From: Calvatia gigantea
Taxonomy: Eukaryota > Basidiomycota > Agaricomycetes > Agaricales > Lycoperdaceae
DNA length: 64,000 bases
Direction: 5' to 3'
NCBI GenBank assembly: GCA_025093985.1
Contig: JACAAK010000006.1
Location: 868,001-932,000, forward strand
In this document: positions 44,870-56,108 of the stretch, in pieces
Numbering within the stretch: position 1 is the stretch's first letter
How the letters are laid out: every line of letters starts with the position of its first letter
Made by a program: the position numbers and the translations under genes
Notes under the pieces: model-generated
The model's database searches: none
What the model was told of the DNA's origin: nothing
What the model saw: the letters and a program-made list of their open reading frames with translations, nothing else

Positions 44870-47846
44870 GTCTTCAGGTTATGGTTATGCAGCCTTAGAC
44901 TGACGAGCAGTGGTATTAGAGTTGTCTGATCTTGTCAGTGAGGCTTCAGCTGGGGGTACAGGAGCTCCAGAGATCTCTGACGAGGGGTTTGGAGTGGTTG
45001 TTGGGGCAACTGTGTTAGTTGCCTGGTTGATCGGAATGGTGTTGTCTGGGGCTACATCCATAGTGTTGGGCCCGAATTCTTCATTCACCATCCTCCTTGA
45101 TGGCAGATGGGTGAGGGACAAGCATGATGGAGGGGTCACATTGCATGTCCCCATCAGTTTCTGGCAGCACCAGTACATCGACCATTTGATGTGTCCAAGT
45201 CAGACCTGTCACTAAGTGAGTGAAGTAGGGGAATTCCCCTATGAGAAGCCATCGGCCATTGCCATAGCCAATGTCCATTTGCTTTTCATCTTCTTCATGG
45301 GTCATTACCTATGAGATGAAGATTGTCTTCATGGGTGGGATATCTCCACCCTGTCCCATTCAGGGATGGCAGGGGGCACACCAAACTCCTGGAAATGATG
45401 AAGACATTCGTTGTCATGCTCATGAAGGAGAGCAGTCATGGAGTAGCGGACCTGGAGTAAGAGTGGGCCATGAAGTGCAGGCCATACAGGTATGCATGGT
45501 CTATCCATGCAGGGGGGAATCTGGTTGTAAACCATGGCCCCCATGATATCATTCGAGAGAGATGTTCCCCTTGGAGTTCTCAGGGAGAATGGTACTGCCT
45601 GGATCACGTACACTGGCCTAGACTGCTCCTGGAATAGGGCAGTAGGGTTATTCTCGTTGTATTATGTGCGATTGCATCACAATACATGTTGGGGCTTCGC
45701 CACTAATAACGGCGAATTCATCATTGGAATAATATGCTGTAGTTCGTGATCCTTGGGGGCGAGCAGCCTAAGAAGGCCATATCCAAAGGCAGATCACCGA
45801 TGAACACCATACATGAAGTTGATGACAGTCCCATTGGTGAAATTCTTCATCCCCAGATGGCCATGCAACATCATATGTTGCCCTACAGTATTGATGTGAA
45901 GCATTTCCACTATATCAGGCTGACACACACCTGCTCCCTTGTTCAGGTTGTTCTGGTTGCCCTGTTAGGGCACCACCATAATTCTGGTGCATGGGTGTAT
46001 GGAAGTCGGCCCATGCAGGAGAGTCCATGGATATGTCATTGTGTGCTCTCTCCTTGATGAAGCTGCTGTTTAATATGTACTGCATCATGTGGTCATGGAA
46101 CCCAGGCATAGGTTCTAGATGCAATGGTGTATAGCTTGTAGAGAAGCATGTGCACTTCTAAATGGGTTTTTGCAGCATGATGGGTCCTGGCAACCACACT
46201 GTGAAGTTGGTCAACTTCATGTGGGTTCATAGGCAGCCCTCGAGGGGCAGTGTGATATACTGCATGTTAGGGGCTCATATCAGGGGGCCGTGAGTCATGT
46301 TGGCCCTCGATTGTACCAATCCTGACCCCCCAGCAGCGACTATATTCATTCACAGAGAGTGATGCACTCTCCATGACAGTATGTAGCATATTTCATTATT
46401 GCACTCAGTAACTCCAGTGTGTGTTTTGATCATGCCCCATGTGTCAGGGATCCAGCCAGGGTCCCAGTGCACTTTCTGCTTGTGCTCCTTCTTCTGCTGT
46501 TCCACCTTCCTGGCAGCCTTCTTGCATTGTTGAGGAGTCATCTCCTCCAGGTTCTTGCTGTTGTCACTTGATGCACCTGAGTCTGAGTCAGATTCATCAT
46601 ACATGCTCTGTTTCTTTGTGGTTTTCTTTGATCATTCCAAACAATCATCCAGTTGAATTTGGGGAGGAGGAACCAGGGTTCCAGGGAGCGGATACCCTTA
46701 TTGGGTCCTCAAACAACCACCCTGGTAGTGCTGCCTCAGGCAGTGTTTCCATTGGATGTGTTCCCTGTGGCTGTATATCATCTGTCATCAGGATGTCTTT
46801 GTCTATGTGGCTGTTGTCCTGTTCTACCAGTGGGGGCAGATTTTTCTTCACTAGGGCCACAGTCATTCAAGGTGTGGTGAGTGTATCACTCACCCTGGCT
46901 GATTCTTGCAACTTGGGACAAGTTGTCCTGGATGTTGGCAGTCCAGGGTTGCTTGTAGTAGGAACATGAGTATGCATCCAGTTTCCTGCTCTTGTATTCT
47001 ACCCTTGTAGTGCTATGTTGTGGTCTCAACAGGGGAGTGAAGGCTCGCTCCATTAAGATCTTGACCTTGTCACTGAGTCATTTGTTCTCAGCTCATGCTG
47101 CATCCAATACACCCAGGAGGTCTGTGATTACCATCATGCTGGCTTGATCTTTGAGGTTGAGGAACTCGACAAGGTTCTCATCAATCCCGGCCTCAAGTAG
47201 ATGAGATATTACCTCATCATTTCGGGTGGTGGCAGGAGCATAGCTCTCTTGCCTGGAAGGTTGTGATGAGCTCATGGCTGGTGGTGGGCTTCGCTCATGA
47301 TGCTGTTTCTTTCCTCTGGCTCCAGCAGATTGAGATGACAAGGAGTACTCCTCATCATATAGGTAATGGTGTGCTTGGTGGTAGGTCTGTGAGGTCTACC
47401 CCTGAGGTGGTTCATATAATGACTGATGTGTACCCATCATCAGTATGACTGGTGTTGTGGTAGAGGACTGTATTGCCCACCTTCTCTGAATTCCGGCAGT
47501 GGATATTGTGGTTGTCATTGCTGAGGAGGTGGTTGGGTATTCTGTTTGGAAGACAATTCTTTCCTTCTCCCCCCCCCCTACTAGACCCTCATCCAGGGTC
47601 TCTGTGTCCATGTCCTTGTGTTCATGATGGGCAGTAAGGTCCACCATGACTGCGTGTTGGTGTAGCAGAGGACATGGTTGTGTAGTGGAGAATGCGAGTT
47701 GTTGTAGAAAAATGGGTTTGGTGGTGGTTTGTTACAATCGGGTTATGCGGGATATCGGCCGAGGTTAGCCGCCAGGTGACGTCGGGTGAGAACGTACGGA
47801 GTGGGTGAATTCGGACGAGTATGAGATTTGGACTCAGCGGCTTCAA
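44870..47846 (-). pseudogene. unknown broken coding region downstream of gypsy F pol
   Basis: I do not recognise this product. Minus-strand frames follow one another from an ATG at about 47678 (MSSATPTRSHGG), preceded by leader-like sequence, to a stop near 44885. Pieces include an acidic N-terminus, RNDEVISHLLEAGIDENLVE, a lysine/glutamine-rich coiled stretch (KKAARKVEQQKKEHKQKV), LRTPRGTSLSNDIMGAMVYN and NGRWLLIGEFPYFTHLVTGL. The end is proline/threonine-rich. Total about 930 codons with at least five breaks. It lies on the same strand between a gypsy pol and a probable LTR, so it may be an accessory gene of that element; a captured or unrelated gene is possible. Confidence 0.5.
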
Positions 47847-48100
47847 CGTATGTGTTGCACCTTCCTGCTGTCGTCGAAGTCCGTATTTCAGGAGGGAGTG
47901 GGGTCAGAGGGTCGGAGGAACAGAGACAGAGAGGAACAGAATCAGAGGGCGTAATCGTGGTCGGTCATGACATGGTTGTAAGTAAGGAGAAGGAAAAAAA
48001 GGCAGCTAATTCTGCCAAGGCCTTGTATTACCAAAGCTGATAGACTTTGGTTAGTTTTTCCTGATGGGACGTAACCGTATGACACCTCTCCAAGGCACTG
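47847..48100 (-). other. intergenic gap in element F
   Basis: About 250 bases between the pol stop and the unknown coding region. It is pyrimidine-rich in sense with no open frame of note. Nothing else was seen. Confidence 0.4.
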
Positions 48101-49670
48101 TCATTTCCTTTTCGGGAGCTGATTTATGTGGCAGACACCATGCAATTCCAGATATCTGTCAAGGGCTGCCAATTTCTTGCAGACCTTGTAAGGTTCCCAA
48201 GTGGTGTCTCCCAGACTCCACCTTACCTCAAATTCCAGTTTGTTGTGATTGTCACAACAGTGTGCTGTGATCTCGTCGATGAACCATTCATGTTTGTTAT
48301 TGAGACCAAAGTCATAGGGCTCAGGGGACACCCTATTGGGGAATAACGCATCGTTTGACGCAATGAATGGTCTTAACAACCCTACATGGAATATAGGGTT
48401 GATCCTCTGGCTTGCCAGCACCGGCAGTAACTCTAGTGTGTATGTTGACACACTAGGATTCGCCCTTAGGACCTTGTACGGTCCAATAAACTTGGGACAG
48501 AGCTTTGATGCCCTGTTCTTAGGTAAATTGAGGTTCTTAGTGGACAAATATACCAAGTCCCCTTCCTTAATTGCAGGTTCGTTGCCCCGCTTTTTGTTTG
48601 TGTTGAGCATTTGGAACGCTCTGGCTTCTATAATAGTGTTGTGTGCCTCAACTAAGTTACTGAGTGCATTCTCAGTGAATGCTTTAATTCCCTTGGGAGC
48701 AATTTTATCGCTCTGTAACTCTCTAACCATAGAGGGCATATACCCTCCATTCAATTCAAACAGTGCATAACCGGTCATGGCAGATACGCTCACGTTAATC
48801 GCAAACTCTGTCATGGGTAATTTATTTACCCAATCTTTCTGGTTATGGTGCACAACCACACAAAAAATTTGGCCAATGTCCTGATTGGCCTGTTTGGTTT
48901 GACCATCCGTTTGTGGGTGAAATGATGTGGACATGAGTAGTTTTGCCCACATAAGCTTATGCAGGTGTTGCCACCATGCTGATGTGAACCATGGGTCATG
49001 GTCACTTACTATTGACTTCAGGAGACTGTGAAGTCTCACTACCTTTCGAAGGTAGATCCATGAAAGTTCAGAGACTTTCATTTTTGTATGTACAGGTATT
49101 AAGTGGACCATACTGGTCATTCTACAAATGATTACCCATAAAAAGTTAAATCCTTCAGATTCTGGGAATAGTCTGATGAAATCCATTCCAATGGAATCCC
49201 AAGGTTTCGTTGGGATGGTAAGTGAATGCAGCTTCCCCTGCTGGTTTAGCATTCAATGTCTTAGACATTTGACATGTCTGACATGATCTGCAAAACTCGT
49301 GTATAGTCGCGAGTCATTTTTGGCCACCAATACCAGGCAACGAATGTATTCATTTGTCCTGTTGGTCACCATAGTGGCCCATGATCTCATGGCCCTGGGT
49401 TATTAAGATCATGATGAGTTCACGATCATTTGGTATACACAACACTAGTTCACCATCAGTGTTCTTTTTATAGAGGAGTTTCTCCTCTAATGAAAAGTTA
49501 TTATTATGCTGACTGACATCATTCAGCAATTTAGACAGGAATGGATCATTCGTGTATCATGTTCCATACCTTATCTGGGAAGTCATCCAGTACTTCTATT
49601 ACTTTATCAGAGATGTGCTGATTTTTCAGCATATCCACAACTGTCAGTTCTGTGGAATGCAGTTTCTGAG
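48101..49670 (-). pseudogene. gypsy F pol fragment: integrase and C-terminal domain
   Basis: The main frame of 383 codons (49252-48101) has KPWDSIGMDFIRLFPES with the first catalytic Asp, SDHDPWF, HPQTDGQTKQANQD where the usual glutamate is lysine, and the GDLVYLSTKNLNLPK and IGPYKVL region. The end is chromodomain-like (EWFIDEITAHCCDNHN, FEVRWSLGDTTWEPY). Upstream (49670-49253) the zinc part of integrase is broken but shows GHEIMGHYGDQQDK and FCRSCQTCQ. It is cut at 49671 by a solo LTR. The lineage differs from G1 and E. Confidence 0.85.
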
Positions 49671-49969
49671 TGTTAGAAGTGGGTAATCGGACTATTCAGA
49701 GTATTCGCCCTTCTTATCAATGACATCATTTATGACATCATTACTCCACTAATGTCATGTATGAATCATCTATGATGTAACCTTATGTCATTTGTTTCAT
49801 ACTAGAACTTTGTAGTAAACATTGATAGTGTATATAGTTAGCTACTTGACAAGGAATCTCCTTGTCAAGTTACACCTCTTATACAATGGCATTTGGTTTT
49901 TCCAATACCTGCTCTAAGCCTTCAAGCACTACTCAGGCAGCTGTCCTTATGCTCCTGTGTATTTTAACA
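49671..49969 (+). repeat. solo LTR, family III, TSD CTGAG
   Basis: 299 bp, TGTTAGAAGTGG...TTTTAACA, with perfect CTGAG flanks (49666-49670 and 49970-49974). Sequence to the left is gypsy F and to the right copia, so it appears to have inserted at or beside an existing gypsy-copia boundary. It carries the same 12-bp hairpin (49844-49870) as the copy at 39913. Confidence 0.9.
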
Positions 49970-50181
49970 CTGAGAACCTGATTAACCCAGTCTATGTTCC
50001 CACTGACAAGCAATTGGCTGATATCCTGACCAAGGCTATATATCCCAAGACTATGTATGAAGTTTGCTGTTCCTCTCCTTGAACTCACTCCATGATCACT
50101 CCCTCTTTTCAGACACATTCCTTGATCACTGCCTTGCTCCTTTCCTTGTTCTCTATCACTAGACTGTCTAGGTCAGGGGGG
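49970..50181 (+). pseudogene. copia RNase H end (fragment G) and polypurine tract
   Basis: Plus-strand codons NLINPVYVPTDKQLADILTK are the terminal RNase H motif of copia pol, as in the copy near 4860. A short 3' region ends in TCAGGGGGG just before the LTR at 50182. All upstream pol is missing. Confidence 0.75.
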
Positions 50182-50567
50182 TGTATGAGATTTGCCCCAG
50201 TCAGTAAGCAATGACAGAGTTGTGTTAGAGAGTATATAGGCAAAGTGTTGAATGGTATGTGTAGGAGATCGAAAGGGGAACGTAACAGCAGTTAAACAAA
50301 GTCTATTGGATGAGAACTGAAGGAGTAATTCCACAATTACTGTGGAATACTGTAAGAGACTGAAATAACAAGATACACTATTCTACTCACCTGTGGAACA
50401 CTGTAAGAGACTAAAGGCCTCCAAAGTGTCTATAGGCAGCTACAAGTCCAACTGTCATGTGACTATAGTCATATAACCCAAACTTCATCAACTCTAAGTC
50501 CATCTTTGCCTATACACTCTCTAATACAACTCTGTCACTGCTTACTGACTGGGGCAAATCTGACACA
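50182..50567 (-). repeat. copia LTR with 58-bp inverted ends
   Basis: 386 bp, TGTATGAG...TGACACA. Positions 50188-50245 and 50504-50561 are inverted repeats of 58 bp with three mismatches. The core matches family I but in antisense: CTTTAGTCTCTTACAG and the GTGAGTA motif read on the minus strand, although the polypurine tract beside it is on the plus strand. It contains the long-form GT...AG segment (about 50340-50390). Confidence 0.82.
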
Positions 50568-50589
50568 GAATGCCTTCCAGTCCACAGGG

Positions 50590-50865
50590 TGTTACAAACT
50601 TACCACATTCCTGGACTCTCCCATTAATGTATTAACCTTCCATTTAAACTGCATCATTTTCTTTCTTTACACTCCAGTCCATTCTTTATTTATTTATCAC
50701 ATGTACTTCTACTTTAGCTTCTTATGACTCATTCTGAGTCATGTTCCTGTTTCACCTTCTGATATTCTCATCATTGGACTTCTATCTACCTACCTCCACC
50801 TCTCATGACTCATGCCCCCCCCATTCTCTATTTCCCTTACTTGTTCCCTATGACTCCATAGCTTA
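50590..50865 (+). repeat. gypsy E-type LTR, truncated and CpG-poor
   Basis: Starts TGTTACAAACTTACC and follows the E LTR for about 276 bases with many C-to-T and G-to-A changes, then is cut by the start of the E2 LTR. An older copy of the same family. Confidence 0.75.
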
Positions 50866-51493
50866 TGTTACGAACTTACCACACCCCCGGACTCTCTGAA
50901 CTAACATATTAACCTTCCATACAGACTTTCCATTCTTTCCCTTGTATACCCCGGTCCGTTCTTTATTTATTTATCACATGTACTTCTATCTTTGCTTCTT
51001 ATGATTCATTCTGAATCATGTTCCTGTTTCAACTTCATCTTTTCCCACCATCGTACTTCTCCCTACTTGACTCTATCTTCTTGTGACTCATACTCGTTCT
51101 TCTGTATTCATTTCACCTATCCCTACGATTCCTTAGATTACCAATTAACCTGTAGTAGTTCTCATTGACTCATATCTACTTACTACGTAATCTCTCATCT
51201 CCTATTTGTAGCTAGTATATAAACCTTAAGTAGTACCTTGTATTACCTCAGGTTATTCTAGTAACAAGCTTCCTTATCTTCGCTCGTCTGCTACAAGGCT
51301 AACAACCTTGGGGACTGCAGTGACATTTAACTTGGACTTCTCAGGCAAGCACGAGCTTCTACTCGAGGGAGTGATCCGAAGCCTACACAGAAGTCATTGA
51401 GACTTGTCGAATACTCCTGGGCTATAGCGTTGAACCTCTCCCTGAGTGGAGACGATCCGGGCCCAGTTGCGAAGTAAGGTAACGCACGTAACA
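50866..51493 (+). repeat. 5' LTR of gypsy E2
   Basis: 628 bp, TGTTACGAAC...CGTAACA. It has TATATAAA at 51216-51223 and AGGTTATTCT at 51250-51259. The internal region with leader and gag follows directly. The partner 3' LTR lies beyond the window. Confidence 0.93.
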
Positions 51494-51495
51494 TA

Positions 51496-51505
51496 AGAAT
51501 AACCT
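51496..51505 (+). promoter_or_regulatory. gypsy E2 primer-binding site (self-priming type)
   Basis: AGAATAACCT lies two bases after the LTR and is the exact reverse complement of AGGTTATTCT (51250-51259), which starts 34 bases after the first base of the TATATAAA box. Same spacing as in gypsy G1. Confidence 0.68.
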
Positions 51506-51973
51506 CAACCCTCCTTTTTCTCGTTTCTATATGACTCCAGTCTCTTACGGCCAGCTTCTGCCGACTATCCCTCTGTCCAGTTGACGTTGAGAAGCCTTCC
51601 CGGTAATAGGGTTAAGAAGAGTGGAACTTCGGGTCCACTGATTGGTTTATCTGTCCTCCGCCAAGTAGCGTTGAGAAGAGCGGGCCTGGCTACCGCTATC
51701 TGTCTTTCTTCACCACGTCGCGAAAAGGGAAACGTCCCTTACACCCTCCTTCCTCATCTCCAGAATGATCATTCCATACACCAACCCAACACTCATTCGA
51801 GTCTCCTACTACTCCCCCGAAACGAACTCATCAACCAGAAGGACCTTCTGCACCATTCTTAGAAAGGATCTATCATACCCCACGCACTAGATCACAAAAA
51901 CCAAAACTACTACAAGAATTACCAGCACCTACTAGAAAATCCACTGAGCCTGAACCACCGAAGCCAACACAAA
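51506..51973 (+). other. gypsy E2 leader
   Basis: About 470 bases between the primer site and the first long gag frame. Contains two related GTTGAGAAG...GG blocks (51587, 51669). No convincing start codon assignment was possible. Confidence 0.4.
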
Positions 51974-53718
51974 GTGGCCAATTCGACTATTTTCGACCTG
52001 ATTCACCCGAGCAGGGTCCACCTCAAGAATCACTGCCACAGACACCGTCCAGAGCCGTATCCCCTTCCCAATTCAGAATCGAAAACCCCCACATTTTGCC
52101 ATCCGTCCTTGAAGACAACGAAGACAACGAGACATTCCATCAGCTGCCCGAACATCCATCTGACTTCCAAGACATCCTCAATCGAGAAGGAACCCATCTG
52201 CTATACACCCCAGACACCCTCGAATACCCAGATATCCCGGGCTTTGAATCACAAGAACCAATTCATCCAGAAATCGAAGACATGGCTACTTCCACTCAAA
52301 CGCAAACTGAAACGAATAATGAACCAACCGACCAACCACCACCCCGTTCAGGAGCCACAACTCCCATCTTTGGAATTGGACGACGAAGACCGCCTGGAGA
52401 AGATCCTCCCCGCAGAGGTCGACAAGGAAGAGCGCCCTCTCCCTCCCCTCCCTCATCATGAAACTCCAGCCATGGTTCATTCACTCCGTCCTCTTTCTCC
52501 ATTGGAAGAGAAGGAGGAGGTCGATGAAGACATCATACTCCAGCCATTCAATTTGTAGGAAACGATGGAAATTCAAAAGAAATCGGACAAAAGCCCCCGA
52601 ACTTCGACGGAACAAACCCCTGATTCAAAACTTGGTGGATGTTAGTCAAAAACTATCTCGAAATGAACCCAAGAGCATTTATGGACGACCAACGACAGAT
52701 CAGATTCGTCCTCGGCCTTATGGTTGAAGGGAAAGCCGGATCCTGGTCTGAACAATATTACAAAAGCCGAATTACTGATGCCCGTGGAAAACCCATCCCT
52801 TGGAAATACTCTACCTTCGAAGAGTTCGAAATCGAAATCTTGAAACACTTCACTCCAGTAGATGAACAAATCACTGCACGAAGACAATGGTACGAATTGA
52901 AACAAAATAAGTCCTCAGCCGCAGACTTCAATCTTGAATTCCAACGCCTTGCATCTATTGGAGGAATTCAAGACAATGAAGCATTAATTGAACAATATAA
53001 ACGAGGACTCAATCCTAATCTCACAAGAGAAGTATGGACTAGAAAAGAAGGACTGCCCGAAACCATTGCTGAATGGTATACCGATGCAGTACGACGAGAC
53101 TCAGTCAATCGTCAAGCCGATGCAATGTGGCCTAGAAACTTCTCTCGAAACCCAACTCCCTATCAACCACCCCGTTTCCCCCAACCAACCTACCACACTC
53201 ATTTTCAGCCAAATCGCCAACCTGCATGAACCATACATGAAATGCAGGCAGAACCTCAAGACCCCTACGAACCACCTTACGAAGACGAAGAACTATATCC
53301 CCAAGAACAAGACTATGCTTATGAAGACTACGACATGGATGACCCCGAATTACAACTAAACACTGTATTCACTGCTGAGCAAGTCACTCGCTACAAAGCT
53401 GGGAAATGCATAGGTTGCGGAAAATTTGGACACCTTATCAGCAACTGTCCAAATCCTGACCCAAACTTGTCCAAGGAAAAACCACCTCCTAGACGACCCA
53501 ACCCAACACAAAGAAGATTCATGCAACCACCCCGTTATGCACAACCCTCACGACCCCAAGCTTCCAGGAATTATTCCGGTGCCGCCCCAAATCAAACCCG
53601 AAAAATCTCTGCACTCGATATCCAAGCAATGATCAGAGAACTTCCAACGGACGAATGAATGGAATTCAGAGAAGCATATATCTCTGACCCAACACTTAAG
53701 CCCTTCGGGGATTTTTAA
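51974..53718 (+). pseudogene. gypsy E2 gag
   Basis: A proline/glutamate-rich N-terminal part (frames change between 52096 and 52600) leads to a gag core at about 52555-53230. The core has FVLGLMVEGKAGSWSEQYYK, EIEILKHFTPVDEQ and QRLASIGGIQDNEAL. The nucleocapsid zinc knuckle CIGCGKFGHLISNC is near 53408. TGA at 53227 sits where arginine would fit, a second TGA at 53656 is conserved in the older copy, and TAA follows at 53716. Gag would form the particle and bind RNA. Confidence 0.82.
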
Positions 53719-53724
53719 AGGCAT

Positions 53725-53754
53725 CACCCGATCCTGTAAAGGAATCGCTGGGTG
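53725..53754 (+). other. gag-pol junction hairpin, first copy
   Basis: CACCCGATCCT pairs with AGG-A-ATC-GCT-GGGTG around a GTAA loop, 11 base pairs with two small bulges. It lies between the gag stop (53716) and the pol ATG (53772). Repeated exactly at 56062-56091. Confidence 0.6.
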
Positions 53755-54149
53755 ACCCACAAATCAATCTAATGAAACTCCCTACCTTGGACAATAAAGC
53801 GTCAATCTTTCTCCCTATCAAACTTTAATCAGAACATCTACGAAATATCCCAGTCACCGCTCTAATTGACTCTGGAGCCCAAGGAAACTTCATCTCCTCG
53901 AATTTTACAAACACCTACGGACTACGAACACGCCCCCTATCAAACATCCTATCAAAGTATCCAATGCGGATGGAACTCCCAATGAAAATGGATCAATCTA
54001 TGAAAGCGTTAGAATTGAACGCCCTTAATTGATGGAAAACAATGCCAATTCGAAGCCTACGTCTTCAGGCATAGGATCTCAACGATCTAATCCCCTAGGA
54101 TACCTGTGGCTGAACAACAAACAAACCCAAATTGGACTACTCAAGAGTT
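53755..54149 (+). pseudogene. gypsy E protease start, indel-rich duplicate
   Basis: Nearly the same sequence as 56092-56480 but with many single-base insertions and losses (for example AACTTTAATC against AACTTAATC). It contains the LIDSGAQGNF protease motif in a broken frame. The error pattern suggests a low-quality read end more than biological decay. Confidence 0.75.
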
Positions 54150-54522
54150 AATGGAGCTATGGTTTATATACTTGAGGGAAAGTGGTTCTATGAAAGGAAA
54201 CTACTATGACTTCATGTGCTGGCCAGGTATGGCTGCTAGATAGAAACACCAGACATGCAACTAACTAGAAGGAATAAGGTGAAACAGGAACATCATGAAT
54301 GGGAAAAAGGGAATTGCAATGGAAATGGGGGTAGGTATAACGACCAGAGAAATGTACAAGGAGGATAATCGGAAATTAATGTCAGACATCAATAATAAGA
54401 ATGGAGTGCAGGGGAGGTAGGGGAGAGCAGGTGAGAGCAAATGGTAACTAAAATATAAATGGAATATAATTCGGGTATGAGCGGGTGAAGCAGGTGAGCA
54501 CATATAGGAGTTGTGACAACTA
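54150..54522. other. unassigned stretch
   Basis: AT-rich sequence without a gene. A short piece near 54280-54300 resembles the E LTR in antisense (GTGAAACAGGAACATCATGA), so this may be a decayed inverted LTR. Confidence 0.35.
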
Positions 54523-56040
54523 TACAGTTTGTAGGGAATGATGGAAACTCAAAAGAAATCAGACAAAAACCTCCAAACTTTGATGGAACTAACCCAAGAT
54601 TTAAAACTTGGTGAATGCTAGTCAAGAACTATCTCAAAATGAACCCAAGAGCATTTACAGATGATCAATGACAGATCAGATTCATCCTTAGCCTTATGGT
54701 TGAAGGAAAAGCTGGATCCTGGTCAGAACAGTACTACAAAAGCCGAATTACTGATGCTCATGGAAATCCCATCCCATGGCAATACTCTACATTCAAAGAA
54801 TTTGAAATGGAAATCCTCAAACACTTTACCCTAGTAAATGAACAAATCACTGTCCAAAGACAATAGTACAAATTAAGACAAGGCAAATCTTCTGTGGCTG
54901 ATTTCAACCTAGAATTTCAATGTCTTGTATCAATTGGAGGAATCCAAGACAATAAAGTACTAATCAAGCAATACAAATGAGGACTCAACCCTTTGCTAGC
55001 CAGAGAAGTATGGACATGGAAAGAGGGAGTGCCCAAAACTATCACTGAATAGTACACTCATGCAGTGTGATGAAACTCAATCAACTATCAAGCTGATGTA
55101 ATGTGGCCTCAACATTTCCCTAGAAATCCAACTCCCTACCAACCATCATAATTCCCTCAACAAAACTATTACACTTGTTCTCAACCAAACAACCAACCTA
55201 GACAAATGATCCATGAAATACAAACAGAATCACAAGACTATTATTGTTGAATCTCGCCCCATACCACTATGTTGGTTCAGTCTATTTATAGCTGAAACGG
55301 GGTTCAAGTATTTCACCTTCAGAGGGTTGATAATAACAGACCATCACGGACTATGTACGCAGTAGTTGTACTGCCCTTCTGGTAGTCAGTTATACCCTCC
55401 GCATGGAACCTTCTAGTACATGCATCGTACACAGTATGCTCCAATTATGCTACTGGTAGTTAGACCTCACCTGTATAAGGGTTCAGAGTGCACAGACCAG
55501 GGATATTAGTATATATACCCTTATGTAGCATTGTAGTATGTACGCCTTTTAGGTAGGCCTTCGGGCTAAGACACTATGTCTACTCGTTCTCTCAACAATT
55601 ATGAACTGTCTTATGAAGATGAAGAACCATACTATCTGGAGCAAGAACTAGACAATGAAAATCCTGATCTAAAGGATCCTGAACTACAACTAAATGCTGT
55701 ATTCACTGCTGAGCAAGTCATTCGCTATAAAGCAGGAAAATGCATTGGATGTGGAAAATTTGGACACCTCATAAGTAACTGTCCAAACCCTGACCCAAAC
55801 CTATTCAAGGATAAACCACCTTCTAGACAACCTAACCCTCTACAATGAAGATTCATGCAACCACCATGATATTCACAACCTCTGCCACTACCACAACTCT
55901 CATGAAACTACTCCAGCACTGCCCCAAGCCAAGCTCAAAAAATCTCTGTACTGGACATTCAAGCCATAATTAGAGAGCTCCCAACTGATGAATGAATGGA
56001 ATTCAGAGAAGCCTATATTACTAACCTAATACTCAAACCC
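54523..56040 (+). pseudogene. older gypsy E-type gag copy, CpG-poor
   Basis: Follows the E2 gag from GTAGGGAATGATGG (as at 52558) to the zinc knuckle CIGCGKFGHLISNC near 55745 and the conserved stop region. Many changes are C-to-T or G-to-A, and few CpGs remain. Stops are frequent. A 353-bp solo LTR interrupts it at 55245-55597. It switches abruptly to CpG-rich sequence at about 56041. Confidence 0.8.
55245..55597 (+). repeat. solo LTR, family V, TSD ATTAT
   Basis: 353 bp, TGTTGAATCTCG...CTCTCAACA, flanked by perfect ATTAT repeats (55240-55244 and 55598-55602). TATATATA lies near 55511. It still contains many CpGs although it sits in a CpG-poor gag copy, so it inserted later than most of that decay. 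No internal region of the family is seen. Confidence 0.9.
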
Positions 56041-56061
56041 TTTGGGGATTTTTAAAGGCAT

Positions 56062-56091
56062 CACCCGATCCTGTAAAGGAATCGCTGGGTG
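56062..56091 (+). other. gag-pol junction hairpin, second copy
   Basis: Same 11-bp hairpin as at 53725-53754, 18 bases before the pol ATG at 56109. Confidence 0.6.
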
Positions 56092-56108
56092 ACCCACAAA
56101 TCAATCTA

